Shown: positions 8,512 through 16,075 of the stretch, piece by piece
How positions within the stretch are numbered: position 1 is the first letter of the stretch
Layout: each line of letters opens with the position of its first letter
Origin: Cupriavidus taiwanensis
GTDB taxonomy: Bacteria > Pseudomonadota > Gammaproteobacteria > Burkholderiales > Burkholderiaceae
NCBI RefSeq assembly: GCF_900250115.1
Contig: NZ_LT984804.1
Coordinates: 1,751,301 to 1,815,300 of the forward strand
Length of the DNA: 64,000 nt
Direction: 5' to 3'
Program-made: the position numbers and the translations under genes
Notes under the pieces: generated by a model
Seen by the model: only the letters and a program-made list of their open reading frames with translations
Databases searched by the model: none
Told to the model about the DNA's origin: nothing

Positions 8512-9261
8512 CTAGCCCAGCTGGCGGCCGCCATCGACGACGATGGTGGTGCCGGTGGCGAAGCGAAGCGAAGTGGCACAGGCAGCGATGGCATCGGCCA
8601 CGTCTTGCGCCTGGCCAATGCGGCGCAGCGGCGTGGTCCGGGCGGCGCGCTCGTTGAAGCTGTCGTCGCGCCCCGGCACGAAGCCGGTGTCGACCACGCC
8701 CGGGGAGACATTGAGCACGCGGATCGCCGGGGCCAGCGCGCGTCCCAGCGACATCGCCATGACGTCCAGGCCGGCCTTGGCCGCGCAGTAGGCCACGTTG
8801 CTGCCCTGCCCGGTGCGGCCAGCGATGGAGCCGACATTGACCACCAGCCCGTCACCGTGGGCACGCAGCAGCGGCGCGAAGGCGCGGATCGCGGCGAACT
8901 GGCCGCGCCAGTTGATGGCGAACAGCGCGTCGATCAGGCCGTCGTCCAGCGCGTCGAGGTCAGCATGGGGGATGGGCCGGGTAAAGCCCGCGCTGTTCAC
9001 CAGGATATCCACGCGCCCGTAGTGGTGGCTGGCCGTGTCAGCCAGCTGGCGCAGCGATGCGCTGTCACCGATCTCGGCCACCGCGGCCAGGTGGTTGCCG
9101 GCCGGCAGCGCGGCCGCGGCGCTGGCCGTCTTGTCGGCATCGCGGCCCGCCAGCACGATGCTGGCGCCCAGGTGCGCCAGCGTTGCACCGGCCGCCAGGC
9201 CAATGCCACCGCTGCCGCCGAGGATCACGGCTACCTTGCCGGAAAGAGAAGATGCGCTCAT
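8512..9261 (-). CDS. short-chain dehydrogenase/reductase (SDR)
   Basis: A 249-residue classical SDR. It shows the NAD(P) motif GGSGGIG near residue 15, the NSAG motif, the active-site Ser in NVGSIAGRTG and the YCAAK Tyr/Lys pair, then PGVVDTGF and a C-terminal VVDGGRQLG. It catalyses NAD(P)-dependent oxidation or reduction of an alcohol/ketone. It is placed between the dioxygenase and BKACE genes (41- and 38-base gaps), which points to a step in the same pathway, either preparing the ring substrate or reducing a keto intermediate. Substrate unknown. Confidence 0.93.
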   Translation of the reverse strand: MSASSLSGKVAVILGGSGGIGLAAGATLAHLGASIVLAGRDADKTASAAAALPAGNHLAAVAEIGDSASLRQLADTASHHYGRVDILVNSAGFTRPIPHADLDALDDGLIDALFAINWRGQFAAIRAFAPLLRAHGDGLVVNVGSIAGRTGQGSNVAYCAAKAGLDVMAMSLGRALAPAIRVLNVSPGVVDTGFVPGRDDSFNERAARTTPLRRIGQAQDVADAIAACATSLRFATGTTIVVDGGRQLG

Positions 9262-9302
9262 GGTTTCGATATGGGTAGTCAGGGATGATGCGAAAGCAGC
9301 GC

Positions 9303-10241
9303 TCAGTCGATGGGCGGCCTGGGAAAGGTCTGCTCGCCCGGCTCGAGCGTGAAATCAAAGGCGAGCGTAAAGAACGGCGCCGGCACGTTGCCCCACGGGC
9401 TGCTTCCGTGGTCGTGCCGCTGCAGCTGGCCGACCAGCTGGCGGTGCACGCCAAAGGTGACATCGGATTCCAGCTGGGCCGGTTCATCGGCGAATACCTG
9501 CGTCACCAGCGTGCGATAGCCCGGCGCCGCGACGATGAAATGGATATGCGCCGGCCGGTATGGCTGACGGCGCTGCGCGGCGAGCAAGGCGCCCACCGGG
9601 CCGTCGGTCGGCACCGGATAGCCTGCCGGGCGCACGGAGCGGAAATGGTAGTGGCCGCCTTCATCGGCATGGAAGCAGCCGCGCAGGTTGCGGTCGGGCT
9701 GGTTCGGATCCTGGTTGTCGTACAGCCCCACCGGCGAAGCCTGCCAGACCTCGACCAGCGCCCCCGGCAGCGGCGTGCCATCGGTGGCGCGCACCGTGCC
9801 GCTGACGAACATGGGCAGGCCGGGCGCGTTGTCCTGGACCACGCAGTCGCCGCACGCATAGCGCGGCGCATTGGCGCGGTAGAACGGGCCCAGCAGCGCC
9901 CCGGGCGTGCGTCCGTGCCGTGTGCCGTTGTTCATCACGGTCACCAGGGTCGACAATCCGAGCACGTCCGCTGCCAGCACGACTTCGTTGTGGGTGGCGT
10001 GCGTGGCCTGACCCAGGCGGGCCACGAACTCGAGCGCGAACTCGAATTCCGCATCGGTCAGGCGCGCCTCCCGCAGAAAGGCATGCAGGTGCCTGACCAG
10101 CGCACCCATGACAAGACGCAGGCGCGGATCGGCCGTGTCCGCCATCGCGGACTCGACGATGCGGGTGACCGACCACTCGTCGTCCACCAGTGACAGCGGG
10201 CGGTCCGGGGATCGCTGTTCGGGTTCCAGGTATGTATCCAT
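9303..10241 (-). CDS. intradiol ring-cleavage dioxygenase, hydroxyquinol/catechol 1,2-dioxygenase type
   Basis: A 312-residue non-haem Fe(III) dioxygenase. It has the N-terminal helical dimerisation domain of catechol/hydroxyquinol 1,2-dioxygenases (about 1-110), then the catalytic beta sandwich with LLGPFY and VEVWQASPVGLYDNQ. The four iron ligands are visible as Tyr174, Tyr208, His232 and His234, with family spacing. It opens an ortho-diol ring between the hydroxyls. Length and the 'VEVWQA' type fit hydroxyquinol 1,2-dioxygenase best, but chlorocatechol-like specificity is not excluded. The start at 10241 follows GGAGGGCAG directly, and a LacI-type operator sits 12 bases upstream, so this is the first gene of the unit. 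Confidence 0.93.
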   Translation of the reverse strand: MDTYLEPEQRSPDRPLSLVDDEWSVTRIVESAMADTADPRLRLVMGALVRHLHAFLREARLTDAEFEFALEFVARLGQATHATHNEVVLAADVLGLSTLVTVMNNGTRHGRTPGALLGPFYRANAPRYACGDCVVQDNAPGLPMFVSGTVRATDGTPLPGALVEVWQASPVGLYDNQDPNQPDRNLRGCFHADEGGHYHFRSVRPAGYPVPTDGPVGALLAAQRRQPYRPAHIHFIVAAPGYRTLVTQVFADEPAQLESDVTFGVHRQLVGQLQRHDHGSSPWGNVPAPFFTLAFDFTLEPGEQTFPRPPID

Positions 10242-10252
10242 CTGCCCTCCTT

Positions 10253-10266
10253 TGCAAACGTTTGCA
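10253..10266. promoter_or_regulatory. LacI-type operator at the head of the catabolic unit
   Basis: TGCAAACGTTTGCA is a perfect 14-base palindrome with central CG, 12 bases upstream of the dioxygenase start codon. Its position near the presumed transcription start fits repression by steric block. It shares its core with the site at 6201-6220. Confidence 0.78.
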
Positions 10267-10456
10267 GTGGCTTGCATTATCGCCGCCGGCGAAATCCGGT
10301 CAAGGCGATTTCGCTGCGCGGTTCGGGCCGGATGGCGCGACAGCGGCGATTAGCGCAATAAATTCAAGGCGCTACGGCGGGAGGCTGGGACAAACCCCTA
10401 GGTGTAGCAAAGTGCGGAGATAGCAACCGGCTTGTGACCCGCTGCCAGCCGTCTCG

Positions 10457-11380
10457 TCAAAACGCAGCGGAAACCTGCTGTTGGGCCCGCCGTTCCAGGT
10501 ACGCGGCGGCAAAGTCCGCGAATACACGGCACGCCGGGTTATGTGTTGCCTCCCGCCAGATCAGGTGCAATTCGGCGCGCACGTCGTCGCGCCAGATCGG
10601 GCGGAACAACACCTGCGGAAAGTGAAGGTGGCGCGCCGACGCTGGCACCAGCGCCACGCCGAGGCCCGCGCGGACCAGGGCGATCACGCTGTGGGTCTGG
10701 CTCATCTGCTGAACCACGCGCGGCGGCCGCGCCGTACCGGCCAGTACCGAACCGATCAGGTCATGAAAATACTTGCCCTCGGTCGCGGAGTACTGGATGA
10801 ACGGCAGGCCTGCCAGGTCCTTGCTGCCGATCTGCTTGCGCCGCGCCAGCGCGTGTCCCGCCGGCATTGCCAGCTGCAGCGGCTCGCTGACTGCCAGGCG
10901 CCATTGCAGTTCCGGCTCCATGTCAGCGATCGGCCGCATAAAGCCGAGGTCGATGGTGCCCGCCTGCAGCGCACTGACCTGTGCGACCGTGACCATTTCA
11001 TGCAGGGTCGCCTCGATCTCCGGCAGCGCTTCGCCGGCCGTTGCGATGAGGTTCGGCACGAGATCGTAGCCCGCTACCGCGGTAAAGCCGATACGCACCT
11101 TGCCGCTCACGCCCTGGTCGATCCGGCGCGCCGTGTCGACTGCGTTGCCGGCCAGCGCGAGCAGGCGCCGGGCGTCGTCGAGCAGCGCGGCGCCGGCGGC
11201 GGTAAGCCGCACCGCGCGGCTGTTGCGGTCGAACAGCCGCACGCCGAGGGTCTCCTCCAGCAGCCGGATCTGCCGGCTCAGCGGCGATTGGGTCATGAAC
11301 AGCCTGGCGGCTGCACGGCCGAAATGCAGCTCTTCGCCTACGGCGATGAAGCAGCGCAACTGGTTAAGGTCGGGAATCAT
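10457..11380 (-). CDS. LysR family regulator divergent from a hydroxyacid dehydrogenase
   Basis: A 307-residue LysR-type regulator. The N-terminal winged helix (MIPDLNQLRCFIAVGEELHF through LSRQIRLLEETLG) is followed by a type 2 periplasmic-binding-like effector domain (about 90-300). The ATG at 11380 was used; a TTG four codons upstream is less likely. The gene is divergent from the 2-hydroxyacid dehydrogenase gene at 11483, and a long inverted repeat lies between them, the usual LysR arrangement. It probably activates the dehydrogenase-Bug-SnoaL series and represses itself. Confidence 0.93.
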   Translation of the reverse strand: MIPDLNQLRCFIAVGEELHFGRAAARLFMTQSPLSRQIRLLEETLGVRLFDRNSRAVRLTAAGAALLDDARRLLALAGNAVDTARRIDQGVSGKVRIGFTAVAGYDLVPNLIATAGEALPEIEATLHEMVTVAQVSALQAGTIDLGFMRPIADMEPELQWRLAVSEPLQLAMPAGHALARRKQIGSKDLAGLPFIQYSATEGKYFHDLIGSVLAGTARPPRVVQQMSQTHSVIALVRAGLGVALVPASARHLHFPQVLFRPIWRDDVRAELHLIWREATHNPACRVFADFAAAYLERRAQQQVSAAF

Positions 11381-11400
11381 GGATCGTGCCAATTCTTGGA

Positions 11401-11440
11401 TTGATCAATGCAAATTGTAGTTTAGACATGCATTGATCGA
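11401..11440. promoter_or_regulatory. inverted repeat in the LysR/dehydrogenase divergent promoter
   Basis: TTGATCAATGCA (11401-11412) and TGCATTGATCGA (11429-11440) form an inverted repeat with 11 of 12 positions matching and a 16-base spacer. It lies 20 bases upstream of the lysR start and 42 bases upstream of the dehydrogenase start. This is a likely LysR recognition/activation region. Confidence 0.65.
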
Positions 11441-11482
11441 GTTCCTATACTCGGCCCATTCCAACCCGACCTCATCTCGCCA

Positions 11483-12421
11483 GTGAAACGCGCCATTCTC
11501 CTGACACAGCCGGTCGTGCCCAGCCTGGAAACCAGGCTGCAGGCCGATTACGAGATTCACCGCCTGTATGGCACCACCACGCCCGACGCGCTGCTCGACG
11601 AGATCGGCCCGCGCATCGAGGCAGTCGTCACCGGCGGCTCGCTCGGCCTCAGGGAAGCGCAAATGCGCCGCCTCCCGGCCCTGAAGATCGTGGCGGTATC
11701 CGGCGTCGGCACCGACGCGGTGGACCTGACCTACGCACGCGAGCGCGGCATCCACGTGACCACCACCCCCAACGTGCTGACCGCTGACGTTGCCGACCAG
11801 GCGCTCGGCTTGCTGATTGCTGTGTATCGCCGCCTGACGCAGGCCGAGCGCTACGTGCGTGCCGGCCAGTGGGGCAAGGCCCCGCTGCCGCTGGCCCACC
11901 GCTTCAGCGGCAAACGCGTCGGCATCGTCGGCCTCGGCCGGGTGGGCCGGGCCATTGCCGCGCGCGCGGCGGCCTTCGACTGCCCGGTGTCGTACACCGA
12001 CCTGCGCGCCTTTACCGACGTGCCTTACACCTTCATGCCGGACATCGCCACGCTGGCTGCCAATTGCGACGCCCTGGTGCTGGCCGCTTCGGCCGACGGC
12101 GCCAGGCCGGTAGTGGATGCCGCCGTGCTGGACGCGCTCGGGAAGCATGGCGTACTGGTCAATGTCGCGCGCGGCAGGCTGGTGGACGAGTCGGAACTGG
12201 TGCGTGCGCTGGCATCCGGTCGCATCGCCGGCGCCGGGCTGGATGTCTTCGCCGACGAACCCGCCGTGCCCGCCGCCCTCCTCCAGATGGACAACGTCGT
12301 GGTCCAGCCCCATCGCGCCAGCGCCACCTGGGAAACCCGCGACGCGATGGGCGAGATCGTGCTGGCCAATCTGCGCGCCGGCCTGGCCGGTCAGCGCCCG
12401 CCCGACACCGTGCTGGCATAG
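11483..12421 (+). CDS. D-2-hydroxyacid dehydrogenase (NAD(P)-binding)
   Basis: A 312-residue member of the D-isomer-specific 2-hydroxyacid dehydrogenase family (glyoxylate/hydroxypyruvate reductase-like). The Rossmann motif GIVGLGRVG is at residues 147-155. The catalytic Arg230 (NVARGR), Glu259 (FADEP) and His277 (QPHRAS) are all present. It reduces a 2-keto acid to the D-2-hydroxy acid, or the reverse. The start is a GTG at 11483. It is followed 80 bases later by a Bug binding protein gene in the same direction, which suggests use of an imported hydroxy- or keto-carboxylate. Confidence 0.92.
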   Translation: MKRAILLTQPVVPSLETRLQADYEIHRLYGTTTPDALLDEIGPRIEAVVTGGSLGLREAQMRRLPALKIVAVSGVGTDAVDLTYARERGIHVTTTPNVLTADVADQALGLLIAVYRRLTQAERYVRAGQWGKAPLPLAHRFSGKRVGIVGLGRVGRAIAARAAAFDCPVSYTDLRAFTDVPYTFMPDIATLAANCDALVLAASADGARPVVDAAVLDALGKHGVLVNVARGRLVDESELVRALASGRIAGAGLDVFADEPAVPAALLQMDNVVVQPHRASATWETRDAMGEIVLANLRAGLAGQRPPDTVLA

Positions 12422-12501
12422 GCCCCCGTCCGCGCGGACGGCCATCGCTTCATCGAACAGGCGCCAGCCAGGAGCGCCACAAGAATTTTCCGGAGACACT
12501 C

Positions 12502-13506
12502 ATGCCAAACCGCGATCCGTTCGCCCACTCCCTTTCACTGCTTGCGCCCGGCTTGCTGGCCGTGACGGCCGTCGTCGCCGTCGCTCCGCAGGCAGCACAC
12601 GCCGGCGCTTACCCCGAGCGCCCGGTCACGATCGTCGTGCCCTTCCCCCCGGGCGGCGGCACCGACACCGGCGCACGGCTGATCGCACAGCGCCTGGCCG
12701 AACTGTGGGGCCACGCCGTCGTCGTCGAGAACAAGCCAGGCGCCGCGGGCCAGATCGGCAGCGCTTACGTGGCGCGGGCGAAGCCGGATGGCTACACCCT
12801 GCTGATGGGCAACATCGGTACGCATTCGATCAACCCGACGCTGTACAAGACGGTGCCCTACAACGCCGTCAAGGACTTCGCGCCGGTGTCGCTGGTGGCG
12901 GAACTGCCACTGGTCATGGTGACCGCCAGCGGCAACGCCGCCAGCACCGTGCCGCAGGCCATCGCGGCGGGCAAGCGCGAGCCGGGCAAGGTCACCTACG
13001 GCAGCTCCGGCAGCGGCAGCTCGATGCATCTTGCCGGCGCCGTCTTTGCGCGCCAGGCCGGCGTCGACATGCTGCACGTGGCCTACAAGGGAGGCGGCCC
13101 GGCCGTGGCAGACGTGATGGCGGGGCACGTGAACTACGCCTTCGCGACGCTCTACGAAACCATGGGCCTGATCAAAGGCGGCAAGCTCAAGGCCGTGGCG
13201 GTAACCAGCGAGAAGCGCGCGCCGCTCATGCCCGAGGTGCCGACCGTGGCCGAAGCCGGGCTACCGGGGTACGAGTCGATCTCGTGGATCGGCATGCTGG
13301 CCCCCGCCGGCACGCCGCCAGCCATCGTCGGCAAGATTGCGCAGGACGTGCGCACCGCTTTGGCCGATCCCAAGGTCAAGCAGACGCTCGCCGATCAGGG
13401 TGCAGTGCCGTCCGGCAGCACGCCAGAGGCGTTTGCTTCCGTGATGGCACGGGATACGACACGGTATGCCAAGGTTATCCGCGAGCAGAACATCAAGGCG
13501 GAATGA
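12502..13506 (+). CDS. Bug-family tripartite tricarboxylate transporter substrate-binding protein
   Basis: A 334-residue periplasmic binding protein. It has an N-terminal signal segment (about residues 1-34, ending in PQAAHA), then YPERPVTIVVPFPPGGGTDT and the family block GKVTYGSSGSGSSMHLAG. The start at 12502 follows CCGGAGACACTC. As with the Bug protein at 3986, no TctAB membrane genes are nearby. Linkage to the 2-hydroxyacid dehydrogenase and the LysR gene makes a carboxylic acid ligand likely. The two Bug proteins in the window are clearly homologous but not close copies. Confidence 0.93.
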   Translation: MPNRDPFAHSLSLLAPGLLAVTAVVAVAPQAAHAGAYPERPVTIVVPFPPGGGTDTGARLIAQRLAELWGHAVVVENKPGAAGQIGSAYVARAKPDGYTLLMGNIGTHSINPTLYKTVPYNAVKDFAPVSLVAELPLVMVTASGNAASTVPQAIAAGKREPGKVTYGSSGSGSSMHLAGAVFARQAGVDMLHVAYKGGGPAVADVMAGHVNYAFATLYETMGLIKGGKLKAVAVTSEKRAPLMPEVPTVAEAGLPGYESISWIGMLAPAGTPPAIVGKIAQDVRTALADPKVKQTLADQGAVPSGSTPEAFASVMARDTTRYAKVIREQNIKAE

Positions 13507-13538
13507 TCGACCAGACAACCTCGAATAAAGGAGACACC

Positions 13539-13997
13539 ATGACCACACTGCTTTCCCGGACCCTGCGCACGCTGCTGCCTGCCCTTGTCGTGGCGACCTC
13601 GCCAGCGCTGCACGCACAGACATCGGAAGCCCCCCAGCAACTTGCCGCGGCCAACGAAAGGCTTCGCGCCGCCATGCTCGCACCCGACGCGGTACAGCTC
13701 GACGCCTTGCTGCATGAGCATCTGACTTACGGCCACTCGTCGGCCAAGGTCGACACCAAGGGCAGCCTGGTGAAGGCACTTCTCACTGGCACTTCGAAAT
13801 TCACACGCCTCGATTTCACCGACCAGAAGATCGACGTGGTCGGCCAGGTCGCAACCATCCGCTATACCTTCGACGCCGATACCCATCCTGCTGGCAAGTC
13901 CCCCACCGCCGTGCACCTGCAGGTCTTGTCGGTGTGGCTGCAGCAGCCGTCGGGCTGGCAATTGTTCGCCCGGCAGGCGGTGACGCAGCCGAGGTGA
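13539..13997 (+). CDS. secreted SnoaL/DUF4440-like (NTF2 fold) protein
   Basis: A 152-residue protein with a signal peptide (residues 1-27, ending SPALHAQ) and a NTF2-like domain: LAAANERLRAAMLAPDAVQLDALLHEHLTY is the typical helical start, and the end (LSVWLQQPSGWQLFARQAV) the typical last strands. Such domains are small-molecule binding or isomerase-like; no catalytic residues can be assigned. It starts after AAAGGAGACACC, 32 bases behind the Bug gene, and is probably the last gene of that transcript. Confidence 0.8.
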   Translation: MTTLLSRTLRTLLPALVVATSPALHAQTSEAPQQLAAANERLRAAMLAPDAVQLDALLHEHLTYGHSSAKVDTKGSLVKALLTGTSKFTRLDFTDQKIDVVGQVATIRYTFDADTHPAGKSPTAVHLQVLSVWLQQPSGWQLFARQAVTQPR

Positions 13998-14014
13998 ACG
14001 AACGGATCCAGTGA

Positions 14015-14042
14015 CGCAAGGCTGAGCCCGGACGGCCTTGCG
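14015..14042. terminator. weak hairpin between convergent genes
   Basis: CGCAAGGC (14015-14022) and GCCTTGCG (14035-14042) form an 8-base stem with a 12-base loop between two convergent genes. There is no T-run, so it is only a possible terminator. Confidence 0.3.
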
Positions 14043-14071
14043 CATCCGTTGCCCCGCCTCGCGGCGCCGCG

Positions 14072-15442
14072 CTAGCGCGACAGCGCTTCCGCCACGGCCC
14101 TGAAGGCCCGGAACGTGATCGCGTTGTTGGCGGCGTTGCCGGCCACCGGGTGCGAGGCGTAGCGCACGATGGTCAGTTCGGCTTGCGGGTCGATGTAGAT
14201 GCGCTGGCCATGGATGCCCGCGGCCTGGAACATGCCGTGGCTGTCGTGCGAAACCCACCACATGTCGCGATAGCTCCAGCCCGGCAACGCCGCGGCGCTG
14301 CCGGACCTGGCAAACAGCTCGCGGCTGCCGCCGCGGCGGATATCGGCCACCACCGACGCCGGGATGATCTGCTTGCCGTTGAAGCGCCCGTTGCCGCGGA
14401 TGGTCTCGCCAAAGCGCGCGAGATCGCGCAGCGTGGTGTTCAGGCCGCCGCCGCCGGATTCGGTGCCGATGCTGTCGACGGTGAAATACGCGTCCTGCTC
14501 GGCGCCCATCGGCTGCCAGATCCGCTCGGACAGCAGCTTCGCCAGCGACTGGCCCGAGGCACGGCGCACGATCCACGCCAGCACCTCGGCATTGACGGTC
14601 TTGTAGGCAAAGGCGGCATCGTGGCCGCCGTCCTTCTGGAGCGTCTTCAGGAAGTCATAGAAGGTGCCGGGGCCGTTGTAGTTGGCCGGGCGCGCCAGCA
14701 TGCCGCCGGCGCGCGCGTAGTCCCAGACCTCGGCCTTCGGATCGGCATAGTCCTCGGAGTAGCGCACGCCGATGGTCATGTCCATCACCTGCCGCACCGT
14801 CGCATCGCCATACGCGGTGCCGGCCATCTCCGGCAGGTAGCGCGTCACCGGCGCGGCCGGGTCGAGCTTGCCCTCTGCCGCCAGCATCGCGGCCAGCGTG
14901 CCGACGAACGACTTGGTCACCGACATCGCGATATGCGGCGTATGGCTGTCGAGCGCGCCGAAATAGCGCTCGTAGACGACCTTGCCCTGGTGCATTACCA
15001 GGATGCCGTCGGTATAGGTCAGCGCCAGCATCTCGTCGAAGGTGCGGCGCGTACCGTCGGCGTCGGTGAACGGGATCGCGCCGATGGCCTGCTCCGCGCG
15101 CGGCAGCGTGCTGGCCGGGCCGGGGCCGCGCCATACCGATACGGTCGGCCCCAGTTCACGCACGTGCGAGAACAGCCAGCGGTTGCGCGGAAACCTGTTG
15201 CCCCCCGGCACATGGGTGATCAGCTTGTCCGGCGGCGGTGGAAAGCCCTGCATCCAGCCCATGAGGTTCGGATCGGTGGCCAGTGCCGCCGCCACCGTCG
15301 TCGCCGGTGCGGCAGCCGCAGGCGCTGCGCTGGCGGCGCCGGCGGCGGGCTGACTCCAGGCCGGCAGGCTCGCCGCGAACAGGGCCACGCCAGCCAGGCG
15401 GCGCCATGAGCGCGGGGATTTACGATGGGACGTCAACAACAT
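14072..15442 (-). CDS. secreted serine hydrolase, beta-lactamase/6-aminohexanoate-dimer-hydrolase type
   Basis: A 456-residue serine beta-lactamase-fold hydrolase with a signal peptide (about 1-31). The nucleophile motif SVTK is at Ser174-Lys177, and a Tyr in RYSEDY (Tyr228) is placed as in 6-aminohexanoate-dimer hydrolase (NylB) and its esterase relatives. The lysine-Thr-Gly type third motif of true beta-lactamases is replaced by a C-terminal HPVAGNAANN segment. Activity on esters or amides is likely, antibiotic resistance less so. The start at 15442 follows AAGGAGACAGC. It lies 25 bases behind a MarR gene and is probably co-transcribed with it. Confidence 0.88.
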   Translation of the reverse strand: MLLTSHRKSPRSWRRLAGVALFAASLPAWSQPAAGAASAAPAAAAPATTVAAALATDPNLMGWMQGFPPPPDKLITHVPGGNRFPRNRWLFSHVRELGPTVSVWRGPGPASTLPRAEQAIGAIPFTDADGTRRTFDEMLALTYTDGILVMHQGKVVYERYFGALDSHTPHIAMSVTKSFVGTLAAMLAAEGKLDPAAPVTRYLPEMAGTAYGDATVRQVMDMTIGVRYSEDYADPKAEVWDYARAGGMLARPANYNGPGTFYDFLKTLQKDGGHDAAFAYKTVNAEVLAWIVRRASGQSLAKLLSERIWQPMGAEQDAYFTVDSIGTESGGGGLNTTLRDLARFGETIRGNGRFNGKQIIPASVVADIRRGGSRELFARSGSAAALPGWSYRDMWWVSHDSHGMFQAAGIHGQRIYIDPQAELTIVRYASHPVAGNAANNAITFRAFRAVAEALSR

Positions 15443-15467
15443 GCTGTCTCCTTGCATTATTTTTTGA

Positions 15468-15968
15468 TCAGGGTTCTCCGCCCTCGCCTCGGTCCGCCGC
15501 TGCCTGCTCTCCTTGCTGATGCGCGATCAGGGCGTTGGTGAGCTTGTCGATGCAGCGGTCCAGGGTCTTGACTTCAGCCTCGGTCAGCACCGACAGGAAC
15601 ATCTTCTCCAGCACGTCGCCGCGCTGGTAGGTCCGCGCCACCAGCGCTTCGCCGGCCGGCGTCAGGTAGAGGTTCAGCTGCCGGGCATCGGCTTCGCCCA
15701 CTTCCCGGCGCAGCAGGCCGCGCCTGGACAGCGCGGTGACCAGCTTCGATGTCACCGTTTTTTCCAGCAGCACCAGTTCCATCAAGCGCGTCAGCGTCAG
15801 CCCTGGCTCCAACCCGGCGAAACGCAGCACACGCAATTCCCGCAGGCCGATACCGAATTCCCGCTCGTAGAAGCCGGAGGCGGAATTCTTGGTCATTTCG
15901 CAGAGCCGGTTCAGGCGGAACGACATGAATTCGAGGATCGAGTGGGTCGAGCGGGCGACGTTGGACAT
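15468..15968 (-). CDS. MarR family transcriptional regulator
   Basis: A 166-residue MarR-type winged-helix regulator. It has the N-terminal dimerisation helix (ILEFMSFRLNRLCEM), the DNA-binding region around RLMELVLLEKTVTSKLVTALSRRGLLRRE, and a beta wing with DARQLNLYLTPAG. It probably represses itself and the serine hydrolase gene behind it. A perfect palindrome sits 40 bases upstream of its start (16008-16028). The ligand is unknown; MarR proteins often sense phenolic compounds. Confidence 0.92.
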   Translation of the reverse strand: MSNVARSTHSILEFMSFRLNRLCEMTKNSASGFYEREFGIGLRELRVLRFAGLEPGLTLTRLMELVLLEKTVTSKLVTALSRRGLLRREVGEADARQLNLYLTPAGEALVARTYQRGDVLEKMFLSVLTEAEVKTLDRCIDKLTNALIAHQQGEQAAADRGEGGEP

Positions 15969-16007
15969 GAGGAAAGAAGGTGGGGCGGCGAATGGATTCT
16001 ATTTGCA

Positions 16008-16028
16008 ATAGTTGCCAATGGCAACTAT
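16008..16028. promoter_or_regulatory. perfect 21-base palindrome, likely MarR operator
   Basis: Two ten-base arms (ATAGTTGCCA and TGGCAACTAT) flank a single central A, giving a perfect palindrome in the spacer between the ribA stop and the marR start. The size and symmetry fit a MarR dimer site. It probably controls the marR-hydrolase transcript. Confidence 0.72.
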
Positions 16029-16075
16029 ATGGGCCAATAAATGCCCCTGCCGGGGCATCATGCGCGTCAGCGCTG

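Noticed and set aside
6773..8515. Long plus-strand open frame of 580 codons
   Set aside because: It is antisense to the MDR and BKACE genes, with a shadow-like composition.
14072..15442. Antibiotic-resistance beta-lactamase
   Set aside because: The SxxK and Tyr motifs fit the 6-aminohexanoate-dimer hydrolase/esterase group, and the third beta-lactamase motif is not seen.
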